From assembly GCA_023406715.1 (NCBI GenBank), contig JAEXVC010000176.1, forward strand, positions 1 through 15,094: a DNA stretch of 15,094 bases, given 5' to 3'. The notes under the pieces were generated by a model. The model made no database searches, was not told where the DNA came from, and was given only the letters and a program-made list of their open reading frames with translations. This document shows positions 1-6,974 of this stretch, one piece after another; positions within the stretch are counted from its first letter, which is position 1, and each line of letters opens with the position of its first letter. Both the position numbers and the translations under genes were made by a program. This DNA is from Bacteroidota bacterium (GTDB lineage Bacteria; Bacteroidota; Bacteroidia; Bacteroidales; Tenuifilaceae).

Positions 1-246
1 AGTCAGTGGACCAAGGAAATTGCAATTGAGATTGCAAAGGAAGAGGGCATTGACCTTACAGACAAACACTTGGCAGTTATTGAATTCATCCGCGAGAAAG
101 TTCTTAAAGGTGAAGCGCTAACTATTCGTACCATTGGTAAATCGAGCGTTTGTGACACTAAAGGATTCTACGAATTGTTCCCAGGAGCTCCGCTTAAGAA
201 AGCAAGTCGTATTGCAGGAATAGCAAAGCCTTCGAGTTGCGTTTAG
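1..246 (+). CDS. DsrC/TusE-family sulfur carrier protein, partial (5' end outside window)
   Basis: The open frame runs from base 1 to a TAG at 244-246 and gives the last 81 residues of a DsrC/TusE/DsvC-family protein. Seen: an N-terminal Trp followed by an amphipathic helix, the family-like DKHLAVIEFIREKVLKGEAL helix, then YELFPGAP and a C-terminal arm ending KPSSCV with the penultimate cysteine (CysA) intact. Known for the family: these small cytoplasmic proteins carry sulfur as a persulfide on CysA. True DsrC has a second cysteine (CysB) 11 residues earlier, which forms disulfide or trisulfide intermediates with the dissimilatory sulfite reductase. Here that position is serine (KKASRIAG), so this is a CysB-less, TusE-like carrier. 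Another cysteine (SSVCDTKG) lies upstream but not at the CysB position. The next gene starts 55 bp downstream and encodes a DsrE2 protein, so a shared sulfur-relay role is inferred. Family assignment is confident; the partner and substrate are unknown. Confidence 0.88.
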   Translation, partial: SQWTKEIAIEIAKEEGIDLTDKHLAVIEFIREKVLKGEALTIRTIGKSSVCDTKGFYELFPGAPLKKASRIAGIAKPSSCV

Positions 247-301
247 TAAAGCAAGGTCCAAAATATCAGTTTTAAGACAATAATTTGAAAAAATAATAAT
301 T

Positions 302-805
302 ATGGCGAATACTGTTGACCATCCAATTAAAAAGGTAATGATAATTTGCGCAAAGGCAAGCATAGAGGATGTTTATGCAGCTCTTGTTATGGCAAATGGT
401 GCGGTAATGGAAGGTATTGAGGCAAAGGTGTTTTTTACATTCTTTGGACTTGATGCTATTACCAAGAAACAAATGAAGAAACTTCACACTGGAACCGTTG
501 GTAATCCTGGTATGAGAATGCCTGGCGGATTACCCTTTCCAACAATTCTTGGAATACTTCCGGGTGTTGAGGCTGGCGTTTCGGCTATGATGAAGAGCCA
601 AATGGAGAAATTAGATATTCCTCCTGTTGATGAGTTTCTTGAACTGATTACCGCTGGCGGAGGTGAAATTTATGCTTGTAAACTAGCTGTTGAGATGTTT
701 GGCTTAAAGAAGGAGGATTTCAGCGAGCACGTTAAGGATATTATTACTATTGGTCAATTCTATGAATTGGCTGCAGGTGAAGGGACTCAGATTATTTTCA
801 CCTAG
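302..805 (+). CDS. DsrE2-family (DsrE/DsrF/DrsH-like) sulfurtransferase-type protein
   Basis: A 167-residue cytoplasmic protein with ATG at 302 and TAG at 803-805. Seen: an N-terminal beta strand KKVMIICAKA (Cys16), a DVYAALVMANGA helix, the FFTFFGLDAI signature at residues 44-53, a Met/Gly/Pro-rich middle (GMRMPGGLPFP, then the MMKSQMEKLDIPP segment), and Cys126 in GEIYACKLAVEMFGL. This order matches the DsrE2 group, in which the downstream cysteine is the conserved, presumed persulfide-carrying residue. Known: DsrE2 proteins are often encoded with rhodanese and TusA genes in sulfur oxidisers and are thought to relay sulfane sulfur; their exact role is unsettled. Here the neighbour is a DsrC/TusE-like gene on the same strand, 55 bp upstream, so the two are probably cotranscribed and end at the hairpin just after this gene. 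No rhodanese, TusA or sulfite reductase gene is visible, though the window starts just upstream. Family call firm, function inferred. Confidence 0.88.
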   Translation: MANTVDHPIKKVMIICAKASIEDVYAALVMANGAVMEGIEAKVFFTFFGLDAITKKQMKKLHTGTVGNPGMRMPGGLPFPTILGILPGVEAGVSAMMKSQMEKLDIPPVDEFLELITAGGGEIYACKLAVEMFGLKKEDFSEHVKDIITIGQFYELAAGEGTQIIFT

Positions 806-826
806 TATTCAATATTTCATTCAAAC

Positions 827-855
827 AAAAAAGACTCTTGATAAGAGTCTTTTTT
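827..855. terminator. Bidirectional rho-independent terminator
   Basis: A perfect inverted repeat with a 13-bp stem (827-839 pairing with 843-855) and a 3-nt loop. The stem begins with five A and ends with five T, so each strand reads as a hairpin followed by a T tract. It lies between the convergent DsrE2 gene (stop at 805) and kup (stop at 867) and probably terminates both. Confidence 0.9.
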
Positions 856-866
856 GTTATGTGTAT

Positions 867-2801
867 TTATGTAATTCTTAGAAAATCAGGTTCGTGAAGT
901 TTTATTACACCCAAAGGAACCTTCTCAATGGTTACGTTGCTGGTGTCAAGTCCATAGGCTTTTACACTCGAGATACTGAAGTTTTTAATAACCTCATAAA
1001 AGTTCATCACAAAGCGTTCAAAGTTGGTGAACTGAATATCAACTGTAGGAATTCTATCGATAATGATATACTTAAAATCGCCTGGAATTTGATGTTTTTT
1101 GAGCGATTTATAATTGCTCACGATATCTATCTCGCCTTTCTTAACAAGTTCGGCTATAACGTGGTTAAAGTATCGGTTAATTCTTGCATCGACTTTAAAG
1201 CCCAAGAAGAAATCAACCCGATAGACTATATCTGGAATTAACGCCTCAACTTTATAGTGCTTTGTAAATGGTTCATCGGTAATGTTAATTCTAATTAGCC
1301 AGTATCTATCTGCCCGTTTAGGTTGTTTGCTAAGTATGGAGTAAATTATTTTTGATTCAACATCGGTATGTTTATCCGCTCTGGTTATATACACAAGATT
1401 GGATGCAAATTTGGGGATTTCAACATCATTCCTCAAGTCCTTAAGAACCTCGGCATATTTGGTAATTGGGTGAAATTCTGTAAAACGTTTTTTGGTTTCT
1501 CTTCCTTTATTCCAGATAAACATCATTAAAAATATAATTCCGGCTAATAGCAGCGTTAGCCAACCACCATCAGGGAATTTATGAAGATTGGCAATTAGAA
1601 AAACAGATTCAATGAAGATGTAGGCTACCAGAAAGCTCCACTTAAAGTACCAATGAATATGTTTTTTATCCAGATAGTAGTATAGCAAGAGCGTTGTCAT
1701 TAACATTGTAATTGAGATAGACAACCCGTATGCTGCTTCCATATTACTTGAACTTTGAAATAAAAGAACAACAAGTGCACAGGATAAAAACAGTAGCCAG
1801 TTTACACTGGGAATGTACAGTTGCCCCTTAATTTTTGTAGGATATTTAATCAATACTTTTGGCCAAAAGTTTAAGGTTATTGCTTCACTTATAATTGTGT
1901 ACGAGCCCGATATTAAGGCTTGACTAGCAATTACTGCAGCAGTTGTGGCAAGAATAACTCCGGGTATAATAAACCAAGCGGGCATAATTGCATAAAAAGG
2001 ATTGAGTAAATTATTTGTCCCCTGGGATATTATCCAAGCACCCTGTCCAAGATAGTTAAGAATTAATGTTGCTTTAACAAAGAGCCAACTTATACGAATG
2101 TTCTTCAATCCACAGTGTCCTAAATCAGAGTAAAGCGCTTCTGCACCAGTTGTACAAAGAAATACAGCACCAAGAATCAGCAATCCCTTAGGGTTTTCAA
2201 TAAGTACTCTTATAGCATAAACCGGATTAAAAGCCTTTAAAACTTCAGGTTGATGAATAAGTTGAGCAACGCCAAGAATCCCTAAAACAGAAAACCAAAT
2301 GAACATTATTGGTCCAAATGATTTTCCAATAAAGTTTGTTCCAAATTGCTGTAATGTAAATATTACCAAAAGAATAGCCAGCACAATGGGTATGATAGAA
2401 ATATTGGGATTAAGGATATGAAGCCCTTCAACTGCTGATGTTACGGTTATTGATGGTGTTATAATTCCATCAGCCAAAAGGGCACTAGCACCTATTAGTG
2501 CAATTATGTAAAGCGTTGTTTTCTTTTTTCTGAGAAGTGCAAAAAGGGCAAGTATTCCGCCCTCGCCTTTATTATCGGCGCGCAATGTAATAAATACATA
2601 CTTGATGGTGGTTTGCAGCGTAAGAGTCCATATTATACAGGAAATGGCCCCAATAATGAAATCGGGACTATAAATTCCATCTGATATAATGGCTTTCATA
2701 ACATATAGAGGGGATGTTCCAATATCGCCGAAAACTATTCCGAGAGTGATTAGAAGGCCTGCAATGCTAATTCGTTTAAAACTATCCTTTTTGCCTGACA
2801 T
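867..2801 (-). CDS. kup: Kup/HAK-family potassium uptake transporter
   Basis: An inner-membrane K+ uptake protein (K+/H+ symport in characterised members) of 644 residues from the ATG at 2801, close to the usual Kup length of about 620-660. Seen: the N-terminal signature GIVFGDIGTSPLYVMKAI (about residues 22-39), the conserved ADNKGEGGILALFALLR loop, LLADGIITPSITVTSAVEGL, then a long series of hydrophobic segments consistent with about 12 membrane helices. The last 200 or so residues form a soluble C-terminal domain. The frame stays open upstream to a TTG at 2873, but those 24 residues are unlike a Kup N-terminus, and the signature lies at the normal distance from the ATG at 2801, so the ATG is preferred. 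The gene follows the TPR lipoprotein gene but is separated from it by a terminator, so it probably has its own promoter within 2802-2950; no clear consensus was found there. Confidence 0.95.
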   Translation of the reverse strand: MSGKKDSFKRISIAGLLITLGIVFGDIGTSPLYVMKAIISDGIYSPDFIIGAISCIIWTLTLQTTIKYVFITLRADNKGEGGILALFALLRKKKTTLYIIALIGASALLADGIITPSITVTSAVEGLHILNPNISIIPIVLAILLVIFTLQQFGTNFIGKSFGPIMFIWFSVLGILGVAQLIHQPEVLKAFNPVYAIRVLIENPKGLLILGAVFLCTTGAEALYSDLGHCGLKNIRISWLFVKATLILNYLGQGAWIISQGTNNLLNPFYAIMPAWFIIPGVILATTAAVIASQALISGSYTIISEAITLNFWPKVLIKYPTKIKGQLYIPSVNWLLFLSCALVVLLFQSSSNMEAAYGLSISITMLMTTLLLYYYLDKKHIHWYFKWSFLVAYIFIESVFLIANLHKFPDGGWLTLLLAGIIFLMMFIWNKGRETKKRFTEFHPITKYAEVLKDLRNDVEIPKFASNLVYITRADKHTDVESKIIYSILSKQPKRADRYWLIRINITDEPFTKHYKVEALIPDIVYRVDFFLGFKVDARINRYFNHVIAELVKKGEIDIVSNYKSLKKHQIPGDFKYIIIDRIPTVDIQFTNFERFVMNFYEVIKNFSISSVKAYGLDTSNVTIEKVPLGVIKLHEPDFLRIT

Positions 2802-2951
2802 AAAGTATTTTAAAAATGGGAAAAAACGCGGCAAAGGTATATCGGGAATCACACCGTTGTTCTCTAAAAGCAATATTTTTTATCAAAATAATTTTGCAAT
2901 TGATACACAGTCGGTTATGTGTGTTATAGGACAAAAAAGTGTTGATAAAGA

Positions 2952-2980
2952 ATAAAAAACCCCACACTTTGTGCAGGGTT
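2952..2980 (-). terminator. Rho-independent terminator of the TPR lipoprotein gene
   Basis: On the minus strand a 10-bp stem (2971-2980 with 2958-2967, including two G-T pairs) encloses a 3-nt loop and is followed by six T. It begins 15 bases after the TPR gene stop, so it most likely ends that transcript before kup. Confidence 0.75.
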
Positions 2981-2994
2981 CCTATATCGAATTA

Positions 2995-3885
2995 TTAGTT
3001 TTTCTTTTTAGCCAAGCGGTAATAATAGTTGGCTTTCTCTTTGTTCTCGAAGCGAGTATAAATATTACCTAGAAAATTAGCGTAACGTGGATTTGGATTT
3101 AGTTTATATAATCGTTCAAAATAATCGCGGGCAGTTTTGTAATCTTGATTAACTCTTTTTATTGCTTCTGTTACCTGATTGTACTGCTTCATAGTTTTGT
3201 TTTTCTCGTAGGCTTTCATCTCCTTAACATAGGTTTCATCAGCAATATAGTAGTGTTTCTCAGCTAAAGTTTCAAGTGCTTCAATATTGTTCTTATCCTT
3301 TTTTAGAATTTGTTTTGCAAGATTATCACGCTCATCAACCTTCTCAAGTTTACGCTTAATACGTAGGTATCCAGTAAGGTTTTGTATATTGTTGTGCGAT
3401 GCAGAGTCAAGCAGTGACCATAGTTGTTCACCTTGCTCCCAGTTCTCGCTTCGAACATAAGCATCGAATAATTGTGCTCGAACTGGTGATATTTCCCTTC
3501 CTTGAGGATGGCGTTGAACATATTCTTCTAGGTTTGAAATCTCCTTTGATAGGTTATCAATCTTTCGGTATGCCTTAGCAATTGTGGAAAAGGTTTCCTC
3601 GGAGGTGCTAGATAGTCTTTTTGCAGTTTCTAGGTAATCGATACTCTTTTCGGTTTGTTGCAAACCCCAAGCTGCAATACCTGCATTGTTATAAACGGAA
3701 CCGTCGGTTTCCTTATTGTTTGCTTTGTTTAGCGCAATAATATTCTCGTAATTTGCTAGAGCTTTTTGGTAATCGCCAGAAGCCATAGCTGATTTTGCAT
3801 CGTTATTGAGTTGCTTATTCTGATTGGATGCAGCACAACCCGAAAGAATTACCAGAAGAATTAAAAACCGGATGTTCGATTTCAT
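2995..3885 (-). CDS. TPR-repeat lipoprotein of unknown function
   Basis: A 296-residue predicted lipoprotein. From the ATG at 3885 it starts MKSNIRFLILLVILSGC, a short basic N-terminus, a hydrophobic core and a lipobox with Cys17. An ATG four codons upstream (3897) is also open, but 3885 gives the more typical signal peptide. The mature part is helical and contains TPR-like units: AMASGDYQKALANYENII, then GSVYNNAGIAAWGLQQTEKS, and near the C-terminus DYFERLYKLNPNPRYANFLG, followed by a Lys/Asn-rich end. TPR proteins are protein-binding scaffolds, and those anchored in the Bacteroidota envelope often assist secretion or envelope assembly, but nothing here identifies a partner. It has a good promoter of its own (3920-3949) and a terminator (2952-2980), so it appears to be a single-gene transcript. 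Lipoprotein and TPR calls are solid; the biological role is unknown. Confidence 0.85.
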   Translation of the reverse strand: MKSNIRFLILLVILSGCAASNQNKQLNNDAKSAMASGDYQKALANYENIIALNKANNKETDGSVYNNAGIAAWGLQQTEKSIDYLETAKRLSSTSEETFSTIAKAYRKIDNLSKEISNLEEYVQRHPQGREISPVRAQLFDAYVRSENWEQGEQLWSLLDSASHNNIQNLTGYLRIKRKLEKVDERDNLAKQILKKDKNNIEALETLAEKHYYIADETYVKEMKAYEKNKTMKQYNQVTEAIKRVNQDYKTARDYFERLYKLNPNPRYANFLGNIYTRFENKEKANYYYRLAKKKN

Positions 3886-3919
3886 TGAATAAATCATAGT
3901 TGAATAGTTTTAAAGGGCA

Positions 3920-3949
3920 CAAAGTTAGCCATTTTATGTTGCAATCAAA
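3920..3949 (-). promoter_or_regulatory. Bacteroidota-type promoter of the TPR lipoprotein gene
   Basis: On the minus strand TTTG (3946-3949) is followed after 18 nt by TAACTTTG (3920-3927), an exact match to the phylum -7 consensus TAnnTTTG with the -33 TTTG at a normal spacing. Transcription would begin near 3913, giving a leader of roughly 28 nt before the ATG at 3885. Confidence 0.75.
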
Positions 3950-3983
3950 CTGACATCTATATCATTGCAGGAATAGCCGAAGT

Positions 3984-5498
3984 CTACTTGCTTCTGTATT
4001 TTTTAAATACAATATTGTAGAAAGCAAGGAAGAAATATCGTAAATCGGTAAAAAGGGGGTGCTTATCGTAGGCATCAAAATATTTTAGCTCCGAGGCCAT
4101 AATTTCCTCTAGCGTATCAGGTTTATCAACATAAAAAGGAGGTATAAGCCCTGGTTTATACTTTATACGCCGTTCTTGTAGTTCTGTTGTGTATAGGCTA
4201 AAGTAATGCCTGCTGAGTGGACGAACACCAACTATTTTTAAATCACCCCTTAACAGATTAATTAGCATAGGTAACTCATCAATCCAAAATTTCCGCATAA
4301 AACGACCAAGTGTAGAGACCCTAAAGTCGTTTTTAAACTTACCGCCATCTTGTAAACTATGCTTGTTGTAGATATACTCCTGAAGATACTCAGAGTATGG
4401 GTGCATTGTGCGGAATTTGTATACCTTAATAATTTTACCCCCCTTACCAATGCGTTGAAGTTTAATAAGTGGACCATAGGTAGGCTCAAGGTCAAAGTAT
4501 GGCTTTTTGATTTTTTTAGCAACCACAAAATGCTGCTTATTGAGGTTGATTTCGTTAATAACATCAAAACCACAGGAATAAAGTCGTCCGAGTAATTCGG
4601 CACGGCTAATTACCCTATTTTCCCCACGGGTTAGGAAAAAATAAATTCCCATTGTAAGCGAGAATTTTGGGAACACCCGCTTTACAATAAAATCGAAAAA
4701 GTAGTAAATACGATTTATTATGGGCGGGAATTTTTTCAGAATTCTTTCCTTACGTTGCTCTTGGGTTTCGGCCATGCACACGAATGTACCACCCTTGGGA
4801 AGTTTTGTGTTTATCGCCTCAAAGAACTTATTGATTCTCCTAATATCATTAATTTTTCTGAGGTTTATAATTGTATCGTAGTAGCCATCGGGTTGGTTTA
4901 GAACATTGAAGGTGGTAGTAGTTGCAATTATCAAACTCTTTTCTGATAGAAGGGCGGTATTGGCTTCAAGGAAGCTGTAAACGTCCTTATCGAATTCGGA
5001 GAGTATAGCCTTGTGCACCGATTGAGCTCTTTTGGGGTCGATGGGCTGTGCAATGGGTTGAATCTTTTTTTCTCTACGCACTCGGCTTTCTACTTTTCCA
5101 AGGATATCCTCCGGAAGAACCTGTGTGCGTTTAAGTATCACCCATAGGTTAAAGAAAAAGAGCTCAATGACCGACGTAGTGATGATGGTTCCAAATATTA
5201 TAAACCTCGAGAAGTAATCCTGCCTAGTAAAAAATATTAATGAAGTTACAACGGCAAAAGCAATAAGGTTTGACTTTAGAATGTTGCTAGTAACCTTAAT
5301 GGACGAGTATTCCGTAAAAATATACTTGGAGTAAATAAGCGATGTGGTAATCCAAATACCTCCGAAAATGGCAAGTCCGTAAAAGTAATTTAGGAAATAC
5401 CCCTTAAAGTTTGCTCCCTTTAATAGAGTTGAGATATAGAATGAAATAACAATAAAAACAATATCCAGCAATATCAATATAAAAACTCGACGATTCAT
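3984..5498 (-). CDS. Membrane polyprenyl-phosphate sugar-1-phosphate transferase with a degenerate central domain
   Basis: A 504-residue protein from the ATG at 5498 (an upstream TTG at 5525 is less likely). Seen, in order: four hydrophobic segments (about residues 5-25, 36-60, 75-92, 98-122); a linker; a soluble region (about 165-332) resembling the last half of a class I methyltransferase fold, with YYDTIINLRKINDIRRINKF, then KLPKGGTFVCMAE and later ELLGRLYSCGFDVINEINL; and a bacterial sugar transferase catalytic part (about 340-504) with LQRIGKGGKIIKVYKFRTM, the Asp407-Glu408 pair in WIDELPMLINLLRGDL, VGVRPL and KPGLIPP. The Asp-Glu pair is the catalytic dyad known in PglC-type enzymes, which load a sugar phosphate onto undecaprenyl phosphate to start glycan synthesis. 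The membrane helix that usually opens the catalytic domain is not evident; the central domain occupies its place. No glycosyltransferase cluster is nearby. Class is confident; substrate unknown. Confidence 0.87.
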   Translation of the reverse strand: MNRRVFILILLDIVFIVISFYISTLLKGANFKGYFLNYFYGLAIFGGIWITTSLIYSKYIFTEYSSIKVTSNILKSNLIAFAVVTSLIFFTRQDYFSRFIIFGTIITTSVIELFFFNLWVILKRTQVLPEDILGKVESRVRREKKIQPIAQPIDPKRAQSVHKAILSEFDKDVYSFLEANTALLSEKSLIIATTTTFNVLNQPDGYYDTIINLRKINDIRRINKFFEAINTKLPKGGTFVCMAETQEQRKERILKKFPPIINRIYYFFDFIVKRVFPKFSLTMGIYFFLTRGENRVISRAELLGRLYSCGFDVINEINLNKQHFVVAKKIKKPYFDLEPTYGPLIKLQRIGKGGKIIKVYKFRTMHPYSEYLQEYIYNKHSLQDGGKFKNDFRVSTLGRFMRKFWIDELPMLINLLRGDLKIVGVRPLSRHYFSLYTTELQERRIKYKPGLIPPFYVDKPDTLEEIMASELKYFDAYDKHPLFTDLRYFFLAFYNIVFKKYRSK

Positions 5499-5567
5499 TA
5501 TCTGACCTTTGAATTTTAGTACCAAGATAGCTGTATTTTTATTTTTAGTATAGTTAAACAGAAGGTT

Positions 5568-5599
5568 TTTGATAATTCCATAAATTTCTTGCAGCTTTG
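5568..5599 (+). promoter_or_regulatory. Bacteroidota-type promoter of the serine dehydratase gene
   Basis: TTTG (5568-5571), a 20-nt spacer, then CAGCTTTG (5592-5599), matching TAnnTTTG at every defined position except the first. Transcription would start near 5606, which leaves a short leader before the ATG at 5622 and excludes the alternative TTG start at 5589. Confidence 0.65.
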
Positions 5600-5621
5600 C
5601 AGTGGATTAAAACCTGATACT

Positions 5622-6824
5622 ATGCTTTCAATTAGGGAGATTTATAAGGAGGGGTATGGCCCATCGAGTAGCCATACAATTGGACCAGTTAGAGCAGCGG
5701 AGATGTTTTTTCATAAGCACCCCGATGTTAACACTTTCAGAGTATCGCTGTATGGAAGTTTAGCATTAACAGGTAAAGGACACCATACCGATAGTGCAAT
5801 TCGTAAGAGTTTCCTACCCAAACCTGTAGAAATAGTTTGGAAGTCAGAGGAGAATCTTCCGTTGCATCCAAATGGGTTAATTTTTGAGGCAATCTCCGAA
5901 AGCAATACAGTGATTGATACTTGGGAGGTTTATAGTATTGGAGGTGGCGATTTAAAGGATAAAACAGGTATTCTGAATAGCAATCAGGTTTATGAGTTAA
6001 ACTCAATGACCGAGATTTTGGAATGGTGTAAGCGTGAGGGAAAAGCACTTTGGGAGTTTGTTGAGGATAATGAGGGTAAGGAAATTTGGGATTTCCTTCA
6101 TGGAATATGGCATACAATGAAGGATACCGTTAAGCGAGGTATCGACAATGAGGGTGTTTTACCTGGGCCCATCAAGTTAGCTCGCAGGGCATCGTCGCAG
6201 TACACAAAGGCGCTGAATAGCCATGGAACAATGAAGAATGTGGGCTTGCTTTTTGCTTTTGCTCTTGCCGTAGCAGAGGAGAATGCATCGGGGGGTAGAA
6301 TGGTTACTGCTCCTACATGTGGCTCTTCGGGAGTTTTACCTGCGGTGCTGTTTTACCTGAATAGCGAAGAGCATCTTACAGAACCTAAAATACTTAGAGC
6401 GCTTGCTACTGCCGGATTAATTGGGAATCTGGTTAAGTATAATGCTTCAATATCTGGTGCTGAAGTGGGCTGTCAGGGCGAGATAGGAACGGCCTGTGCT
6501 ATGGCTGCAGCAGCAATGGCGCAAATTTTAGGTGGCTCGCCAACCCAAATTGAGTATGCCGCCGAAATGGGTATGGAGCATAACCTTGGCTTAACCTGCG
6601 ACCCAGTGCTTGGCTATGTTCAAATTCCATGTATTGAGCGCAATGCAATTGCTGCATCTAAGGCTTACTCTTGCGGTGTTTATGCGTTATCGTCGGATGG
6701 TGGACATAAGGTGTCGTTCGACCAAGCAGTGGAAACTATGGCTGAAACAGGCCGTGACATTCAGGTTGCATACCGCGAAACCGGTATTGGGGGGCTTGCT
6801 AAAAACTGGGAGCCATTCCAGTAG
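5622..6824 (+). CDS. sdaA: L-serine ammonia-lyase (serine dehydratase), iron-sulfur-dependent, single-chain form
   Basis: Converts L-serine to pyruvate and ammonia with an oxygen-sensitive [4Fe-4S] cluster, in the cytoplasm. The 400-residue protein starts at ATG 5622, just after its promoter; a TTG 33 bases upstream would precede the transcript start. Seen: YGPSSSHTIGPVRAAEMF (residues 12-29), YGSLALTGKGHHTDSAI (44-60), EGVLPGPIKLARRAS (177-191), SISGAEVGCQGEIG with Cys284, and EHNLGLTCDPVLGYVQIPC with Cys326 and Cys337, the 11-residue spacing of the cluster ligands. It is about 50 residues shorter than E. coli SdaA; the shortening falls mainly after the HHTD motif and after RRAS. The end, GGLAKNWEPFQ, lacks the cysteine near the C-terminus that occupies the active site in the Legionella enzyme. 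The TAPTCGSSG motif also differs from the E. coli form, where the cysteine sits later. Enzyme identity is firm. Confidence 0.95.
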   Translation: MLSIREIYKEGYGPSSSHTIGPVRAAEMFFHKHPDVNTFRVSLYGSLALTGKGHHTDSAIRKSFLPKPVEIVWKSEENLPLHPNGLIFEAISESNTVIDTWEVYSIGGGDLKDKTGILNSNQVYELNSMTEILEWCKREGKALWEFVEDNEGKEIWDFLHGIWHTMKDTVKRGIDNEGVLPGPIKLARRASSQYTKALNSHGTMKNVGLLFAFALAVAEENASGGRMVTAPTCGSSGVLPAVLFYLNSEEHLTEPKILRALATAGLIGNLVKYNASISGAEVGCQGEIGTACAMAAAAMAQILGGSPTQIEYAAEMGMEHNLGLTCDPVLGYVQIPCIERNAIAASKAYSCGVYALSSDGGHKVSFDQAVETMAETGRDIQVAYRETGIGGLAKNWEPFQ

Positions 6825-6944
6825 ACGATATTTGCTCAAGTAAATATTCTTAAAACAAGAGGATTTTATATAACTATCATCATAAAGACCATATAAAACC
6901 ACATTCAACTTCAGTTTTTAGCACTTTTTAGTGAAAATAAAAGT

Positions 6945-6952
6945 TAACTTTA
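6945..6952 (+). promoter_or_regulatory. Possible -7 element upstream of the DUF3352-like gene
   Basis: TAACTTTA matches TAnnTTTG at five of the six defined positions and would place a start near 6959, 16 nt before the ATG at 6975. A -33 TTTG at the expected distance is not clear (only a T run at 6925-6929), so this is tentative. Confidence 0.35.
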
Positions 6953-6974
6953 TCCGTCAAAGGATATTTTGGTT

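Noticed and set aside
894..1241. Plus-strand open frame of 115 codons
   Set aside because: It lies wholly antisense inside kup, has no family features, and its composition is that of a reverse-frame shadow.
2802..2873. TTG-initiated N-terminal extension of kup
   Set aside because: The 24 added residues do not resemble a Kup N-terminus; the ATG at 2801 puts the GDIGTSPLY signature at its usual distance.
5737..6117. Minus-strand open frame of 126 codons
   Set aside because: Antisense to the well-conserved serine dehydratase gene; no recognisable domain or start context.
6864..6898. AT-only hairpin (8-bp stem, 19-nt loop) after the serine dehydratase gene
   Set aside because: The stem is entirely A-T, the loop is long and no T tract follows, so a terminator call is not supported.
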